This document shows, in pieces, positions 10,388 through 21,790 of a stretch of DNA of 64,000 nt (its first letter is position 1; the number at the start of each line of letters is the position of its first letter). The notes below the pieces were generated by a model that was given only the letters and a program-made list of their open reading frames with translations, did not search any database and was not told the DNA's origin. Origin of the DNA: Hibiscus mutabilis (Eukaryota > Streptophyta > Magnoliopsida > Malvales > Malvaceae); contig CM033745.1 in the NCBI GenBank assembly GCA_019671005.1, forward strand, positions 45,131,241 to 45,195,240, written 5' to 3'. Both the position numbers and the translations under genes were made by a program.

Positions 10388-11071
10388 GTGGGGAGACCTA
10401 ACGGCTTTGGAAAAGCACTAAGCAAGCAAGAATCCAAGGCCTCTGCCCAGATGTATCATGTGAGGAGTAGGGAAGAGGAGAACGAACCTGATGTCATTGC
10501 AGGTACTATTGAATTGTACTTACAACCTTTGTATGCATTGATTGATCCTGGTTCTACACACTCCTTTATAAGTACTATGTTAATTAAGAAGCATAGATTA
10601 TCCTCTGAACCTATAACATCAAGAGTTTCTGTAACCAATCCGTTGGGTGATTGTGTCACCATAAGCTTGGTGTGCAAGAATTACCCCTTAATGATTCAAG
10701 AGATTCCTTTTGTGGCCAATCTATTGGCCCTACCGATCCATAAGTTTGATGTTATACTAGGTCTAGACTGGCTTAGTGAGCATCAAGCGTGGGTAGAATG
10801 TGGCAAGAGGAAGTTGTATCTTCGAGGTCTTGGCAAGGAGAGTATCGTGTTAATGAGTTCAAGAAACCCTTCGTTGCAAGCTTTGACATTGGAAGCCAAG
10901 GATGAACTCCATTTTGTGAAGGTTGACACCGTATATGAGTTTCCTGATGTCTTTCCTAATGAACTTCTGGGATTACCTCCAATCCGTAAAGTCAAATTTG
11001 GTATCAAAATGCAACCTAGTACTGCCCCAGTTTCTATTACACCTTATCGCATGGCAGCCATTGAGCTCTAG
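10388..11071 (+). pseudogene. Protease and RT-leader segment of Tekay-A pol
   Basis: A 227-codon open stretch. YALIDPGSTHSFIS at about 10,530-10,570 is the retropepsin active-site region with catalytic Asp at 10,543-10,545, followed by the flap and the VILGLDWLSEHQAWVECGKR box. The linker ELLGLPPIRKVKFGI leads into reverse transcriptase. It ends in a TAG inside the polyprotein (11,069-11,071), so it is an open fragment of pol, not a gene. It is among the best-kept parts of the element. Confidence 0.85.
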
Positions 11072-11705
11072 GAGCTAAAGGCTCAAATCAAGACCTTTTG
11101 AGTAAAGGTTTCATTCGACTGAGTTCCTCTCCTTGGGGAGCACCAATTCTCTTTGTTAAGAAGAATGGTTCCATGAGATTGTGTATCGACTACCGACAGT
11201 TGAACAAGGTGACCATCAAGAATAAGTATAATTTGCCAAGGATAGATGACCTATTTGATCAGCTTAAGGACGCCTCTATGTTTTCCAAGATCGATATAAG
11301 ATCTGGGTATTATCAGATGAGAGTCAAAGAATGTGATGTACCCAAGATAGCTTTTTGAATGAGATACGGACACTACAAATTCTTGGTGATGCCTTTTGGG
11401 CTAACCAATGCACCAACAACCTTTATAGATTTAATGAATCAGGTTTTCAGAGCCTACCTTGATAAATTCATAGTGGTGTTAATTGATGACATTCTGATCT
11501 ATTCTAAGAACCCTACCAAGCATCGAGATCACATTCGTATTGTACTTTAAACTCTTCGAGAAAAGAAATTATATGCCAAGTTCTCAAAATGTGAGTTTTG
11601 GCTTGCCGAAGTTGCCTTCCTTGGCCATATTGTATTGGCTTCGGGTATCCAAGTGGATCTGAGGAAAATCTAAGCCATTGTTGATTGGCATCCACCGAAG
11701 AACAT
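11072..11705 (+). pseudogene. Reverse transcriptase of Tekay-A pol
   Basis: Motifs appear in order: GFIRLSSSPWGAPILFVKK, MRLCIDYRQLNKVTIKNKY, DLFDQLKDASMFSKIDIRSG, YGHYKFLVMPFGLTNAPTTF, and the catalytic LIDDILIYSKN with Asp-Asp at 11,484-11,489. Three in-frame stops (about 11,356, 11,548 and 11,671) fall where Arg or Gln is expected, all explained by C-to-T changes. Catalytic residues themselves are intact. The domain copies element RNA to cDNA from the tRNA-Met primer. Confidence 0.88.
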
Positions 11706-12275
11706 TGGTGAGGTGAGAAGTTTCCTTGGCCTTGCATGCTATTATAGAAGATTCGTTAGAGGATTCTCTATGATAACAACTCATCTGACTAAGTTGTTGA
11801 GAAAGGAAGCTCCGTTCGTTTGGTCTGCAGATCAACAAAGAAGCTTTGATCAATTGAAGCAAGTGTTAATCCATGCACCGGTCCCAAACCAACCCGCATC
11901 TGTAAAGGACTACACCATTTATAATGATGCTTCGCATCTCAGGTTAGGATGCGTATTGATGTAAGAAGGCAAAGTCATTGCCTACGCTTCGAGGCAACTA
12001 AAACCACATGAGATGAGTTATCCTACTCATGACCTTGAGTTGGCTGCAGTTGTCTTTGCATTGAAAATTTGGAGACACTATCTCTATGGAGAAAAGTGTT
12101 ATCTCTTCACGATCATAAAAGCCTTAAGTATCAATTGACTCAAAAGAAATTAAATCTTCGGCAATAGATATGGATGGAACTCCTCAAGGACTACGATCAT
12201 GTTATTGATTACCACCCAGGCAAGGCCAATGTTGTAGCTGATGCACTCAGCCGCAAACCTCTACCTGGTAAGTAT
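11706..12275 (+). pseudogene. RNase H of Tekay-A pol
   Basis: Text includes NIGEVRSFLGLACYYRRFVR, DYTIYNDASHLRLGCVLM, EGKVIAYASRQLKPHEMSY, DLELAAVVFALKIWRHYLYG, and a C-terminal DYHPGKANVVADALSRKPLP near 12,205-12,265. One stop lies at 11,962 and a frameshift near 12,105 where the 'DHK(S)L' region should be. The first acidic residue of the active site (YNDAS) is retained. The domain removes RNA from the RNA/DNA hybrid. Confidence 0.85.
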
Positions 12276-12399
12276 CGATATTGATAATTGAATCTAATAT
12301 ATTGATTAGTATATCGACTTATTGTAAAGTCCTTGTATTGTATCCCCTCGAGCTATCAATGCACACTCCCGTCTTTAGAAGTATCATTGTCTCGTAGTT

Positions 12400-13425
12400 G
12401 AACTCCAAGTTCAGTCTACCATCGTATCGAGAATTCAAGCATTGCAAAAACAAGATCCTAAACTTCAAGTTATCATTTCCAAGCTACAAGACAACCCCGA
12501 GTTTGGAATCAATTCTAAAGGACTTTTATGTTTTCGTGATCAGGTCTGTGTACCCAATGATGAATCTCTTCGTACTAATATCCTTAAGGAAGCTTATTTG
12601 AGCTCTTTCTCTATCCATCCGGGCTCGGTAAAGATGTATAAGGACCTCCGAGAACTATATTGGTGGCCAGGCATGAAGAAAGCCATAACTGACTTCGTGT
12701 TTAAATGTCTCATCTGTCAACGTGTCAAGGCTGAGCATCGTGTTCCCACCGGCTTGTTGCAACCCATCGATCTACAGCAATGGAAGTGAGAGAAGATCAC
12801 TATAGATTTTGTTAGTGGTCTACCTTTGACTCCCATTAAACATGATGCCATTTGGGTCATTGTAGACCGTCTCACTAAGTCAACTCATTTCTTGCCAGTT
12901 CGGATGGACTATGGTCTTCCTAAGCTAGTTGACTTGTACATCAAGGAAGTTATACGACTCCATGGAGTGCCTGAGTCTATCATTTCTGATCAAGATCCAT
13001 GATTTGCATCTCGGTTCTGGAAGTCATTGCAAGGAGCCCTGGGAGTCAAAGTCAATCTTAGTACTACTTTTCACCCTCAATCAGACGGCCAGTCAGAAAG
13101 GGTAATTCAAATCTTGGAAGATATGCTTCGAGCATGCATCATTGATTTTGGAAGCTCTTGGGAGAAATCCCTACCTCTTATCGAGTTTTCCTACAACAAC
13201 AGCTATCAAGCTTCCGTTAACATGGCACCGTATGAAGCATTGTATGGCAAACGGTGCAGAACTCCATTATGTTGGTTTGAATTTGGTGAAGGTAAGGTGT
13301 TGGGCCCTGACTTATTTCGGGAAACTGAGGAACGGGTTACCATCATCCATGATCGCTTAAAAGCTACCTTTGACCGACAGAAGGCCTATGCCAATCTTAA
13401 GCGAAGGGATATATAGTATGAAGTT
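12400..13425 (+). pseudogene. Integrase of Tekay-A pol
   Basis: The zinc-binding HHCC domain is recognisable (SIHPGSVKMYKDLRELYWWP, CLICQRVKAEH). The core has Asp at about 12,805 (ITIDFV), Asp at 12,988 (ISDQDP) and Glu at 13,096 (QSERVI); the last two are spaced D-35-E. Stops at 12,787 (WKxEKI), 13,001 (DPxFAS) and 13,414 (DIxYEVG) are each one transition from the expected codon. Integrase inserts the cDNA into host chromatin. The catalytic triad is intact but the frame is not. Confidence 0.87.
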
Positions 13426-13868
13426 GGCGAAAGAGTCTTCCTTAAAGTCTCACAGTGGAAAAAAGTTCTAAGATTTGGCAAAAAGGGGAAGTTGAGTCCC
13501 CTATTTATTGGACCTTTTGAGGTTACTGAGAAAATTAGCCCTGTGGCTTATCGCTTATTGTTGTCTTCAGAACTAAGTAAGATCCATGATGTGTTTCACG
13601 TATCAATGCTTCAGAAGTATCGTTTAGACCCTTCATACATCATTAAACCTAAATCTGTGGAAATTAAATTAAACTTGTCCTATGAGGAAAAACCAGTTCA
13701 GATTCTTACAAGGGAAGTCAAGAGACTTTGTAACAAGAATATCCCCTTAGTTAAAGTGCTCTGGAGGAGCCATTTAGTGGAAAAAGCCACCTAGGAACCA
13801 GAAGAGACAATGCAGAAGCAATATCCTCACCTCTTTGGTTCAGGTAAAGTTCGAGGACGAATTTTCCT
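13426..13868 (+). pseudogene. Integrase C-terminus and chromodomain of Tekay-A
   Basis: GKKGKLSPLFIGPFEVTEKI is the GPF-type module, followed by ELSKIHDVFHVSMLQKYRLD. The tail LSYEEKPVQILTREVKRLCN, then PLVKVLWRSHLVEKAT and a stop in place of the conserved Trp, is the chromodomain that targets chromoviruses to specific chromatin. Text after the stop (EPEETMQKQYPHLFGSGKV) completes the usual C-terminus. This tail assigns the element to the Tekay/Del clade. Confidence 0.85.
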
Positions 13869-13879
13869 AAAGGGGGAGT
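13867..13879 (+). other. Polypurine tract of Tekay-A
   Basis: The purine run AAAGGGGGAG directly precedes the 3' LTR starting TGTAACATC. It primes plus-strand synthesis. Position and composition are diagnostic. Confidence 0.85.
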
Positions 13880-14719
13880 TGTAACATCTTGAAATCCGGT
13901 CTAGTCAGAATTGGGTTTAAGCAATCGGGAACCCTACACCTAAAGGGTCCAAATACCATGTTGACCTTGACCATGAGGTCAACTGCATTGATATTGGACT
14001 CTAATTGGGACAAATTATTGTTTAAGGACCTTATTGAATGTATTGAAAATCTGTTTAGTGACTAAATTATAAAAATTGAAAGTTTGGGGGTTAAAGTTTA
14101 GTGTATTGAGAGTTGAGGGACTAGCCTTGCGATTAGCCCCTCCTCAATTATAATCCAACATACGTGGGTGATCAAGAAGCAATTCCTTCAAAGGAAGGAA
14201 AGCTTTGTCAATACAAAGAAAGTAAAAGAAAAGATGATAGCTAATCTAGGCTTACCCGAGAAAGACCTAAGCTAACACCTCTCCTTCGTCATCTTTTTCC
14301 AAGCAAGCACCTCTATTGTTGAGGTTGGAGAAGCTTGATTTTTCTTCGGTTTATTGATATCAAAACTTGCTATCGATCGGGTAAGCCATAATCCCCAAAC
14401 TATTGATGAAATCTATGGATAATTCAAGCTTAATCTTAATCTAAGGTTTTGGTTATCTATGAAATTTGATAGCTAATAGCTATTTTAAGGTTCAATATTG
14501 ATTTTGATATTGTTATATTGATTTCAATATCGTATTATTGATTCTAACCGATTCCTATTGTTTAACCTAGCTCAAGAATTGAATAGAGATCTTCCACCAT
14601 CACCGACGAATGCTAGGGACAAAGGAATTGCTATCCGAGAGCCGTAAGAGCATTAGATTATTGAGGTGAGTGTAGTTGGAGTCCCGAGATTAGGCTAGGT
14701 GCCTTTTCCGATCTCATTG

Positions 14720-15150
14720 TCATTGATTATAGCATGGCTAACATTTTTGTCAAGGAATGTCGCATTGAACCACTTAGTGGATTCCATTGGTAAGCTAAAG
14801 TAAGTTATTGCATTGAATATCGATCATTGATATTGCTATAGTCATGGCTATCGAGCATCGTTATCAATTTCGCCATTGTTATTGTTGTTGAAGTATGGAA
14901 GCATTGAACATTGAACATAGAGCATAGTTATTGCCATTGTTATCGTCATTCTCATTGAACATTGATATCGACACAGTTGTTGTTATCGAAACATTGTAAG
15001 TGAAACATGGATCATTGCTATTTTCATTGGAATCATTGGACATTGTCATTCCCATTGGTATTGTTATTGAATATTGATATAGACTCATTGCTCATTGATA
15101 AGAACATTGAATATTGCTATTCTTACCGAACACCGATCATTGATATTGTC
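14720..15150. repeat. CATTG/ATTG-rich low-complexity tract inside the LTR
   Basis: CATTG, ATTGC, ATTGAACATTGA and TTATTGCCATTG recur every few bases, giving a cryptic pentamer-type repeat. It lies in the middle of the Tekay-A 3' LTR. Apparent open frames through it are composition artefacts. Confidence 0.7.
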
Positions 15151-15251
15151 ACCAGACCTTGGATTCAAAAGGACTTTGGATACAATTGGCATGCCATAGA
15201 ATTCACGAGCTCAGTGTACGAGTGGAGTACGGTCCTTGGGCTACGACCTAT

Positions 15252-15353
15252 ATTGATTTGGCAAGGCAGAGGGATGTATTGTGTTATTGGTCATAATTGG
15301 CGAGGCGGAGGGACTAGACCATTCATTGATTTGGCGAGGCGTAGGAATTCACG
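15252..15353 (+). repeat. Three imperfect copies of an ATTTGGCGAGGCGGAGG unit
   Basis: Copies start near 15,253 (atttggcaaggcagaggga), 15,296 (aattggcgaggcggaggga) and 15,332 (atttggcgaggcgtagg), spaced about 36-43 bases. This is an internal subrepeat of the LTR, locally GC-rich compared with its surroundings. Confidence 0.65.
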
Positions 15354-15953
15354 TATCCACTACTTCGAATTGATCCCAGGGTTAATATTGAAATATGGAC
15401 TTATTGCTATTGAACATGATCATTGCATTGCTACTATTGATTCATTGCATTGTTATTGTTGAGATATGTTTTGAAATGCATTTCATTGAAAAAGTGCTTA
15501 CTTGTGACTACCTCACTAGGCAAAGTATGCCTAATGCATTTCATTCCATACATTTCAGGTTAAAGATTTCACAGTTGGAGATCGGAGAATCGACATTGTT
15601 GACAAGTCACAACAAGCCCAAGTAATGTGTTTTACCTTTATGAACTCTTAAAATGGCAGCAAAGTAGTTGAGCTAGTCATTTGTGACTCTTTTGATATGT
15701 TTATATTATGCATGGCGTGTAAAAGTGTCTGAGGCTCTAAATGTCCTTTTGGTATAGCTTTAAAATAACTAAATATGCATATTTGGCACTAAAAGGTAAA
15801 AACCTAGTAAACGGATTTGGATAGCCTTGAAATTTGACATGCTGATAGATTATAGTTTAATAAACTTGCTGGTAAAATTTCATTGCCTTTGGACCTCGTT
15901 CAACAGGTTAATCTGATTAAAAACTAGATAAAATTTGGCATTACATTGCAGGC

Positions 15954-16310
15954 CGTACCGATACGGGTCCACCTGTTTCGGTACGGTAGTGCATATTTGG
16001 CCATTCAAAGTGAAGGCTAACCCAGGCGTATCGATACGGCTTTAAGGCGTTTTGGTACGACTTTTGGCAGTGAGGTCTGCAAGATTAATGGAATTGGTAT
16101 GAGTATATTGTGTATCGAAATGATTCTTGGTCAAATTCAACGTTAGCCAACCCGTATCGAAACCGGTCAAGTTTTATCGATACGAGTTTTTGAGTTGTTG
16201 GGAATTGGATTATCATCCTTGCATGCCATATCGAAATGAAATTGGACAGCTTCATCTGGAGTTCAACTCCATGCATACCCATACTGATACAACACCAAGT
16301 GTTTCAGTAT
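15954..16310. repeat. Cluster of GTATCGATAC-type palindromes in the Tekay-A LTR
   Basis: Within about 360 bases: cgtaccgatacggg (15,955), tttcggtacgg (15,977), cgtatcgatacggc (16,027), ttttggtacgac (16,050), tgtatcgaaatg (16,110), cgtatcgaaaccgg (16,153), ttatcgatacgag (16,174), atatcgaaatg (16,229), tactgatac (16,282) and tttcagtatgg (16,299). Two variants, GTATCGATACGG and TTTCGGTACGG, tend to alternate. No coding or tRNA-like structure explains this. Confidence 0.8.
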
Positions 16311-16723
16311 GGTGACTGTTAAATAGGTTAGGGGCTATTTAAAATGGTTTTGCATTGTTTACAAAATGGTCACTAAATATTGGCAAGTCCAATTGGATGA
16401 GCAAATAACATTGGATTAATATGAAAATTTATGGACTCACTGATACTGTATTGAATTTCATTATGGAGCAGTTAATTGCATTAAAGGACCTCCAATTTAC
16501 CAAATTTATAGTTTAGTCCCTAAAACTCGTAGAAGTTAAGAATCGGTCCTAATCGATCAATTATTGTTTCCTATTGAATAAATTGGGCTGATGTTCCATT
16601 ATAATAAGGTTAAAAATCATTACATAGGCTGAGTGACAATCATTGATTGAAAATTAGCTAAATCACCGTATCGCTCACCGGTAGCATGCTTTGACCCGGT
16701 TCCCGACCAGGCCGGGAAGGGGG

Positions 16724-16792
16724 TGTTACACCCCTTGACTGATTTAGAGGGTAAACCGAGTTAAGGAGCATTACGTAACAAACAAAAACCAG

Positions 16793-16829
<37 letters not shown>

Positions 16830-19684
16830 GATATCAAACAACAAGTTAGGAGGGAGTTCGAATTTCATGCTTATCATGCTTATAACCTTTGTATGATTGT
16901 CACAAATTGGATTAAAGATCATTTGAATTTGAAGTTCTAATACATAAGTTTCATATTTTACTAGTGTAAACTCATTTAGCAAGGTTCGGGGCTACCAAAG
17001 TATTCACAAGAAAATGAATCATCTATTTACATCATCAAACACAATAGTCAATAGGGACCATCTAGCATCGAATGATTTTACATCTAGTTTAATCAAGCGA
17101 GCATAATTGTAACATAGAAGAAGATAATAGCAACTAACTTTAAGTACAATATCAAACAAGATCCAATTAGTAACTAGAATCTTAAGTTACATTACCCACA
17201 TTAGGACCATAATATGTATACCTTTAAATCTTTATTTAAATATAGGCATGGTCAAGGATTGAGTTCGAGTACATTAAACCATTTTCATAACCTATTCGAT
17301 CCAAGAATCACACATTACCGCTCTGTGCATTTCTAAAATAAAGCTACTCAGTTAATTTGAATATTCAAGCAATCAAGATCATTCAAGCATGACTAACTTA
17401 AGCTTAACTTTATCTCATAACATAGACAATCAACCACAAATAATTAGAAGACATAATATATCCATTTCACTACTATAGATATTACATTCATATGGCATTA
17501 GCATTACCTAAATGCATTATGTACAAACAAAACATTGTGCCACCTATCTAGGAGTTTCTTAGCTAGAGATTACAAAAGATAAGTTTGCCTTGCTTGTGAT
17601 CTGATCTGAACTCGATAGATAGACACAGAAAAAGGTTCACCCTAAAATGTAAATGAAAGGATAATATAAGTAAACACTTAGTGAGGTAGTTTAAGAATAG
17701 CTAAAACATGAAGTAACAAATAGAGCAATTTAGAATTAAGCTGTTATCATTTCGAGACAAGGTTCAGACAATGGCACATAATATCTTGATTTCAAGAATA
17801 GCTAAATTAGGTAAAAAGATCATATATTCAAATAATAGCATCAATTAGTTTAAAGGTATTAGACAGTCCTTAGTTATATTTTTACTTATCATGCAAGCAA
17901 CAAGGTAAAGGTTAAATTATAGATTTATTTTTCATTATTCTTAACCTTGGTAATCAAGTAGTCTAGGTATTCTAATCCCCAACCAACTATTTCCAAAAAT
18001 AAGGTACTCAAAGTACCGGCCAATCCCTCCTATTGTATCCAAATAACCAAAGCACATCCCTCCTACTGTCACCTCATAAGGACCATAGTCCACCCGAAAC
18101 ACGAGCTCAATGGACTCTATGGTATGCCAACTATACCTATGACTAACTCGAAACCAAGGCTTTATAGTTTATTCATATTAGATTCAAGAATGAGCATAGT
18201 TTCAGATTCATTTGTTTAACCAAAGTATAACTTATTGATGATCTTATCAAGCACATAAAATGCCACATGCTATTCTAAGGATATAACATAAACCTTGATC
18301 AAATTTTGTATAAACATAGAGTACCTAATATTTAGGTACTTATCTCACATCCAAGCTTTAATGCAAGCATAGCTTAGCTCAATAATAAAGCAAAGTAGAT
18401 TAAAACAATTAAAAATGCTCGAGAAGGTCTTAAGCCTTTTTCGAGACTTAAACTACACTCATAGGTTATTTCGAGCTATGTTTAATCTCAAATCACTATT
18501 CCAGTTTGTTTTTCTACATCTTGCCCCATCTTGGATCTTAACTCTTCAATTTTCCCTTGGTCTAAGTACAACAAAATACAACCATGCATAAAAATCCATT
18601 TTTATCTCATTCTGAACAATGATATGCTTATGCTTTATGAATGAACTTAACATATCTCACTTCAAATGCTAAAACAGTCCCAAACAATCCTTATTTCATT
18701 TCAAAATAGTCCCCTTAAATTTTTACAAAATAGTCCATTAAATTGTATCAAAACATCCCTTATTTTCAGTGCAAAATAGTCCTCTATTTTTAGAATTTAT
18801 AAAACAGTATACTTAATCACAAAACTGTCCATTTTAATTCAAAATCAGCTCCTAATTGTTACAAAACAACCCCTACGATTTTGGTTTTAATAGAATAGTC
18901 CATAATCATCATTGTTAATCTTTGTTTGATCCTATGTCCTTAGAATAGTCCATAAGCAATATGACCCTAACTCGATTTATTACTTTCATTGGCACATATA
19001 GTTTACTTTGAGGCTGTCCAAGCTGTTCGAAATAGGGCATACATATATGAAGCATTTGCATGCTTCGAATGGATTCATACTAGATATCATGCCTCTAATT
19101 CAATTCCAAGCATATTTTGTGCAAACAATAAGCTATCATTCGAATGCTTACGGAAGGTTTATAATATGATATTGCTTATTTATCAATTACATAGCATGCA
19201 TGGAGAATTTATACATAGTTCTTAAATCAAATCATAGATTAAGAGAAAAGGAAGAGAAAGCTTACCCTCTTCCTTAAGCTACACGAACAAAGTCTCAAGA
19301 AATTGAGTTAGCAAAGCTTAATTCTTCTAAATCTCCATGGACAAGCTTCACTCTCTCTCTTGGAGGTTCGGTCATTTAAGGTGAGGAATAAGAAGATGAA
19401 TGCTTGATTAATCATTCTTCTCCCAATGCCGAGATCCCCCTCCCCTCAAACATTTGCCTTAGTCTTTGCATGAAAAGTGTACATGTCCTTACTCATATTT
19501 TTATTCAGCATGCAATCTTCCAAGTTATCCTAATGTTAATTTTAATCCTTATTAAGATTGGCTACTCACTTTTCCTTTGTTTTAATTTGATCTTAATACT
19601 TAATTAAGCAATCAAAGCACATAAGAATGACCTATTTAGCACTCTAATTAGTAATACTTCTAAACCAAATTTTGGGATGTTAAA
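16724..19684 (-). repeat. 3' LTR of Tekay-B (minus-strand element), left copy, about 2.96 kb
   Basis: Left end tgttacacccc at 16,724 matches tgtaacacccc of the right copy at 24,570, and the right end gggatgttaa(aa) at 19,684 matches gggatgttaca at 27,634. Blocks align throughout, for example gaggtagtttaagaatagctaaaac and the aaaatagtcc-rich segment. The terminal CA of the right end is mutated to AA. A long AT microsatellite (about 16,794-16,827) is expanded here relative to the right copy. The polypurine tract follows at 19,686. Confidence 0.88.
16794..16827. repeat. (AT)n microsatellite
   Basis: An uninterrupted AT run of about 16 units; the same place in the other LTR copy has only a short run (about 24,643-24,653). 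It is an expansion after insertion. Confidence 0.9.
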
Positions 19685-19685
19685 A

Positions 19686-19697
19686 TTCTCTTCCCCT
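19686..19697 (-). other. Polypurine tract of Tekay-B
   Basis: On the minus strand AGGGGAAGAGAA directly precedes the LTR start. Upstream in the same orientation lies ttgaggatgaactttg, the usual 'FEDEL' tail found just before the tract in Tekay elements. Confidence 0.8.
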
Positions 19698-19739
19698 AAA
19701 ACAAAGTTCATCCTCAAATTGTACCTAAGGTAAACTAAT

Positions 19740-20146
19740 GGGGATATTGATCTTTTATGGTTGCCTTAGGTTCCCAAGTAGCCTCCTTAGATTTGTGATT
19801 CTTCTATAATAGTTTCACCATAGAAATAGATTTATTACGAAGTCTTTTAACTTCACAATCAAGGATTTGAATTGGCTCTTCTTCATAAGTCAGATCTAGG
19901 TTAAGTTCTACTTTTTCAGGTACTAAAACATGAGCGGGATCTAATCGGTATTTGAGAAGCATGGAAACATGAAAGACGTTTTGAATCTTGTTGAATTCAC
20001 TAGGGAGAGCTAATTTATAGGCCACATGACCAATCTTTTCAATAATTTCAAACGGTCTTATGAAAGGAGGACTAAGCTTTCCCTTCTTCCCAAATCTAAA
20101 CACCCTTTTCCATGGAGAAACTTTTAGAAACACTCGATCTCCCACC
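19740..20146 (-). pseudogene. Integrase C-terminus and chromodomain of Tekay-B
   Basis: GDRVFLKVSPWKRVFRFGKK, LSPPFIRPFEIIEKIGHVAY and EFNKIQNVFHVSMLLKYRLD are followed by the chromodomain text LTYEEEPIQILDCEVKRLRN and ISMVKLL. A stop falls after VKLL, but EEATWEPKATIKDQYPH continues out of it. Homologous to 13,426-13,868 of Tekay-A. The chromodomain guides integration. Confidence 0.87.
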
Positions 20147-21000
20147 GCACACTAGATATCTCTTCTTTTAAGGTCAACATATTCTTTTTGTCTATTGAAG
20201 GCCTCCTTCAATCTACTGTGAATGATGTTTATTTGATCTTCTGTTTCTCTAAGGAGTTCTGGCCCTAAAGTCTTGTTTTTGCCCAACTCTGACCAATACA
20301 AGGGAGTTCTGCACCTTCTTCTATATATGGCTTCAAACGGGGCCATTTAAATGGATGCTCAGTAGCTGTTTTTGTAAGAAAATTCTACCAATGGTAAAGA
20401 TTTCTCTCAATTCTTCCCAAAATCTATTACATAAGCATGAAACATATCTTCTAGAATCTGGATTGCCCTTTCTGATTGATCATCAGACTGAGGATAGAAA
20501 GCTATATTGAGGTTGGTCTTGGTTCCAAAAGCCTTTTGTAAGGAACTCTAAAATCTTGAGGTGAATCGAGGATCTCGATCCAAAATTATGGAGGTATGAA
20601 CACAGAGTAACCATATCACTTATCGGATATAGAATTCAACTAATTGATCCAAACTCGAGCTCATTCGAGCAAGTATGAAGTGTGCTAATTTAGAAAACCT
20701 ATCAATTATCACCCAAACTACATCATTCTTTTTTTGGGATAAAGGCAATCCACTTAAAAAGTCCATGGTTATACGATCCCATTTCTATTGGGGTAGTTCA
20801 ATGGGTTACAAGAGTCCCGTAGGGACTCGGTGTTCAGCTTTAATTCTCTAACAAGTTAAACACCTGGATACAAACTCTGTAATAGCAGATTTTATTCTTG
20901 GCCACCAATATAACTCCTTCAAATCCTTATACAGCTTGACTGATCCGAGGTGGATTGAAAAGGGACTACTATAAGCTTCTTAAAGCATTTTTTTCCTGAG
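20147..21000 (-). pseudogene. Integrase of Tekay-B
   Basis: Read right to left: the zinc domain (SIHLGSVKLYKDLKELYWWP and CLTC), core Asp in ITMDFLSGLPLS, Asp in ILDRDPRF, Glu in QSERAIQILEDMF, and MAPFEAIYRRRCRTPLYWSE. The triad is present. Several TAG/TAA/TGA stops stand at Gln and Trp positions (for example in CxRIKAEH, PQxKWDRI, ASIxMAPF). Inactive as it stands. Confidence 0.85.
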
Positions 21001-21790
21001 GGTTCCATTTTCTGGCACACAAACCCTATTTCAAAAATAGTGTAAGCCATTAGGATTGAAAGAGAAGTCTAAATTAGGATCATTTTTTAGCTTAAGAAAA
21101 ATTTTCTGAAGCTCAAAGTCTGATTGCTAAAGGGTATTGATTCTTGAAATCATGTTGGATTTAACTTGAAGTTCGGCCAAAAACTTCCGATTCTTCTATA
21201 GCCTAAAATGAGCATTGATTGCAGAATGAGCTATAGTACAATGAAACATCTTTAGGTAAAAAAGGTTAAAATTTTTGGTTAAGGCTGAGATATAATTTTG
21301 TTTAAAACTTACCAATAGAATGTTTGCGACTGAGTGCATCAGCCACCACATTTGCTTTTCCCAGATGATAGTCAATGACTAGATCGCAATCCTTAAGTAA
21401 TTCTATCCACCTTCTTTCCATGAGGTTTAGTTATTTTTGAGTCAAAAGGTATTTAAGACTTTTGTGATCTTTGAACAGATAATATTTTTCTCTAAAGAGA
21501 TAACACCTCCAAATCTTGAGGGCAAAAACAACATCAGCAAGTTCTAGATCATGTATTGGATAATACAACTCATGAGGTTTAAGTTGTCGTGAAGCATAAG
21601 CTACCACTTTCCCTTCTTGCATAAGTACACACCCCAACCCAAGATAAGACGCATCATTGAATATTTTGAAATCCTTTCCTGATTCAGGTTGTGTCAAGAC
21701 TGGGGCATGAGTAAGAACTTGCTTTAATTGATCAAAGCTTCATTGTTGGCTTTCCGACCAAACAAAGGGTACATCCTTTTGAAGAAGCTT
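21001..21790 (-). pseudogene. RNase H and linker of Tekay-B
   Basis: The best open part is 21,697 to 21,431: DFKIFNDASYLGLGCVLMQE, KVVAYASRQLKPHELYYPIH, LELADVVFALKIWRCYLFRE. It continues to DYHLGKANVVADALSRKH near 21,320. Between 21,000 and 21,310 is the variable linker to integrase, full of stops. The active-site Asp of NDAS is kept. Confidence 0.82.

Larger units (their letters stand above)
13880..16730 (+). repeat. 3' LTR of Tekay-A, about 2.85 kb
   Basis: Begins TGTAACATCTTG right after the polypurine tract and ends gggtgttaca. Length fits the large LTRs of Tekay elements. It contains a CATTG-rich low-complexity tract, a three-copy ATTTGGCGAGGCGGAGG repeat, and a cluster of TATCGATA palindromes. 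Its last seven bases, TGTTACA, are also the first seven of the neighbouring Tekay-B LTR. The opposite-end LTR is not a good match (see 8225-9052). Confidence 0.85.

Noticed and set aside
14879..15625. Several open frames on both strands, 69-151 codons
   Set aside because: They run through the CATTG-rich tract of the Tekay-A LTR; repetitive composition keeps frames open.
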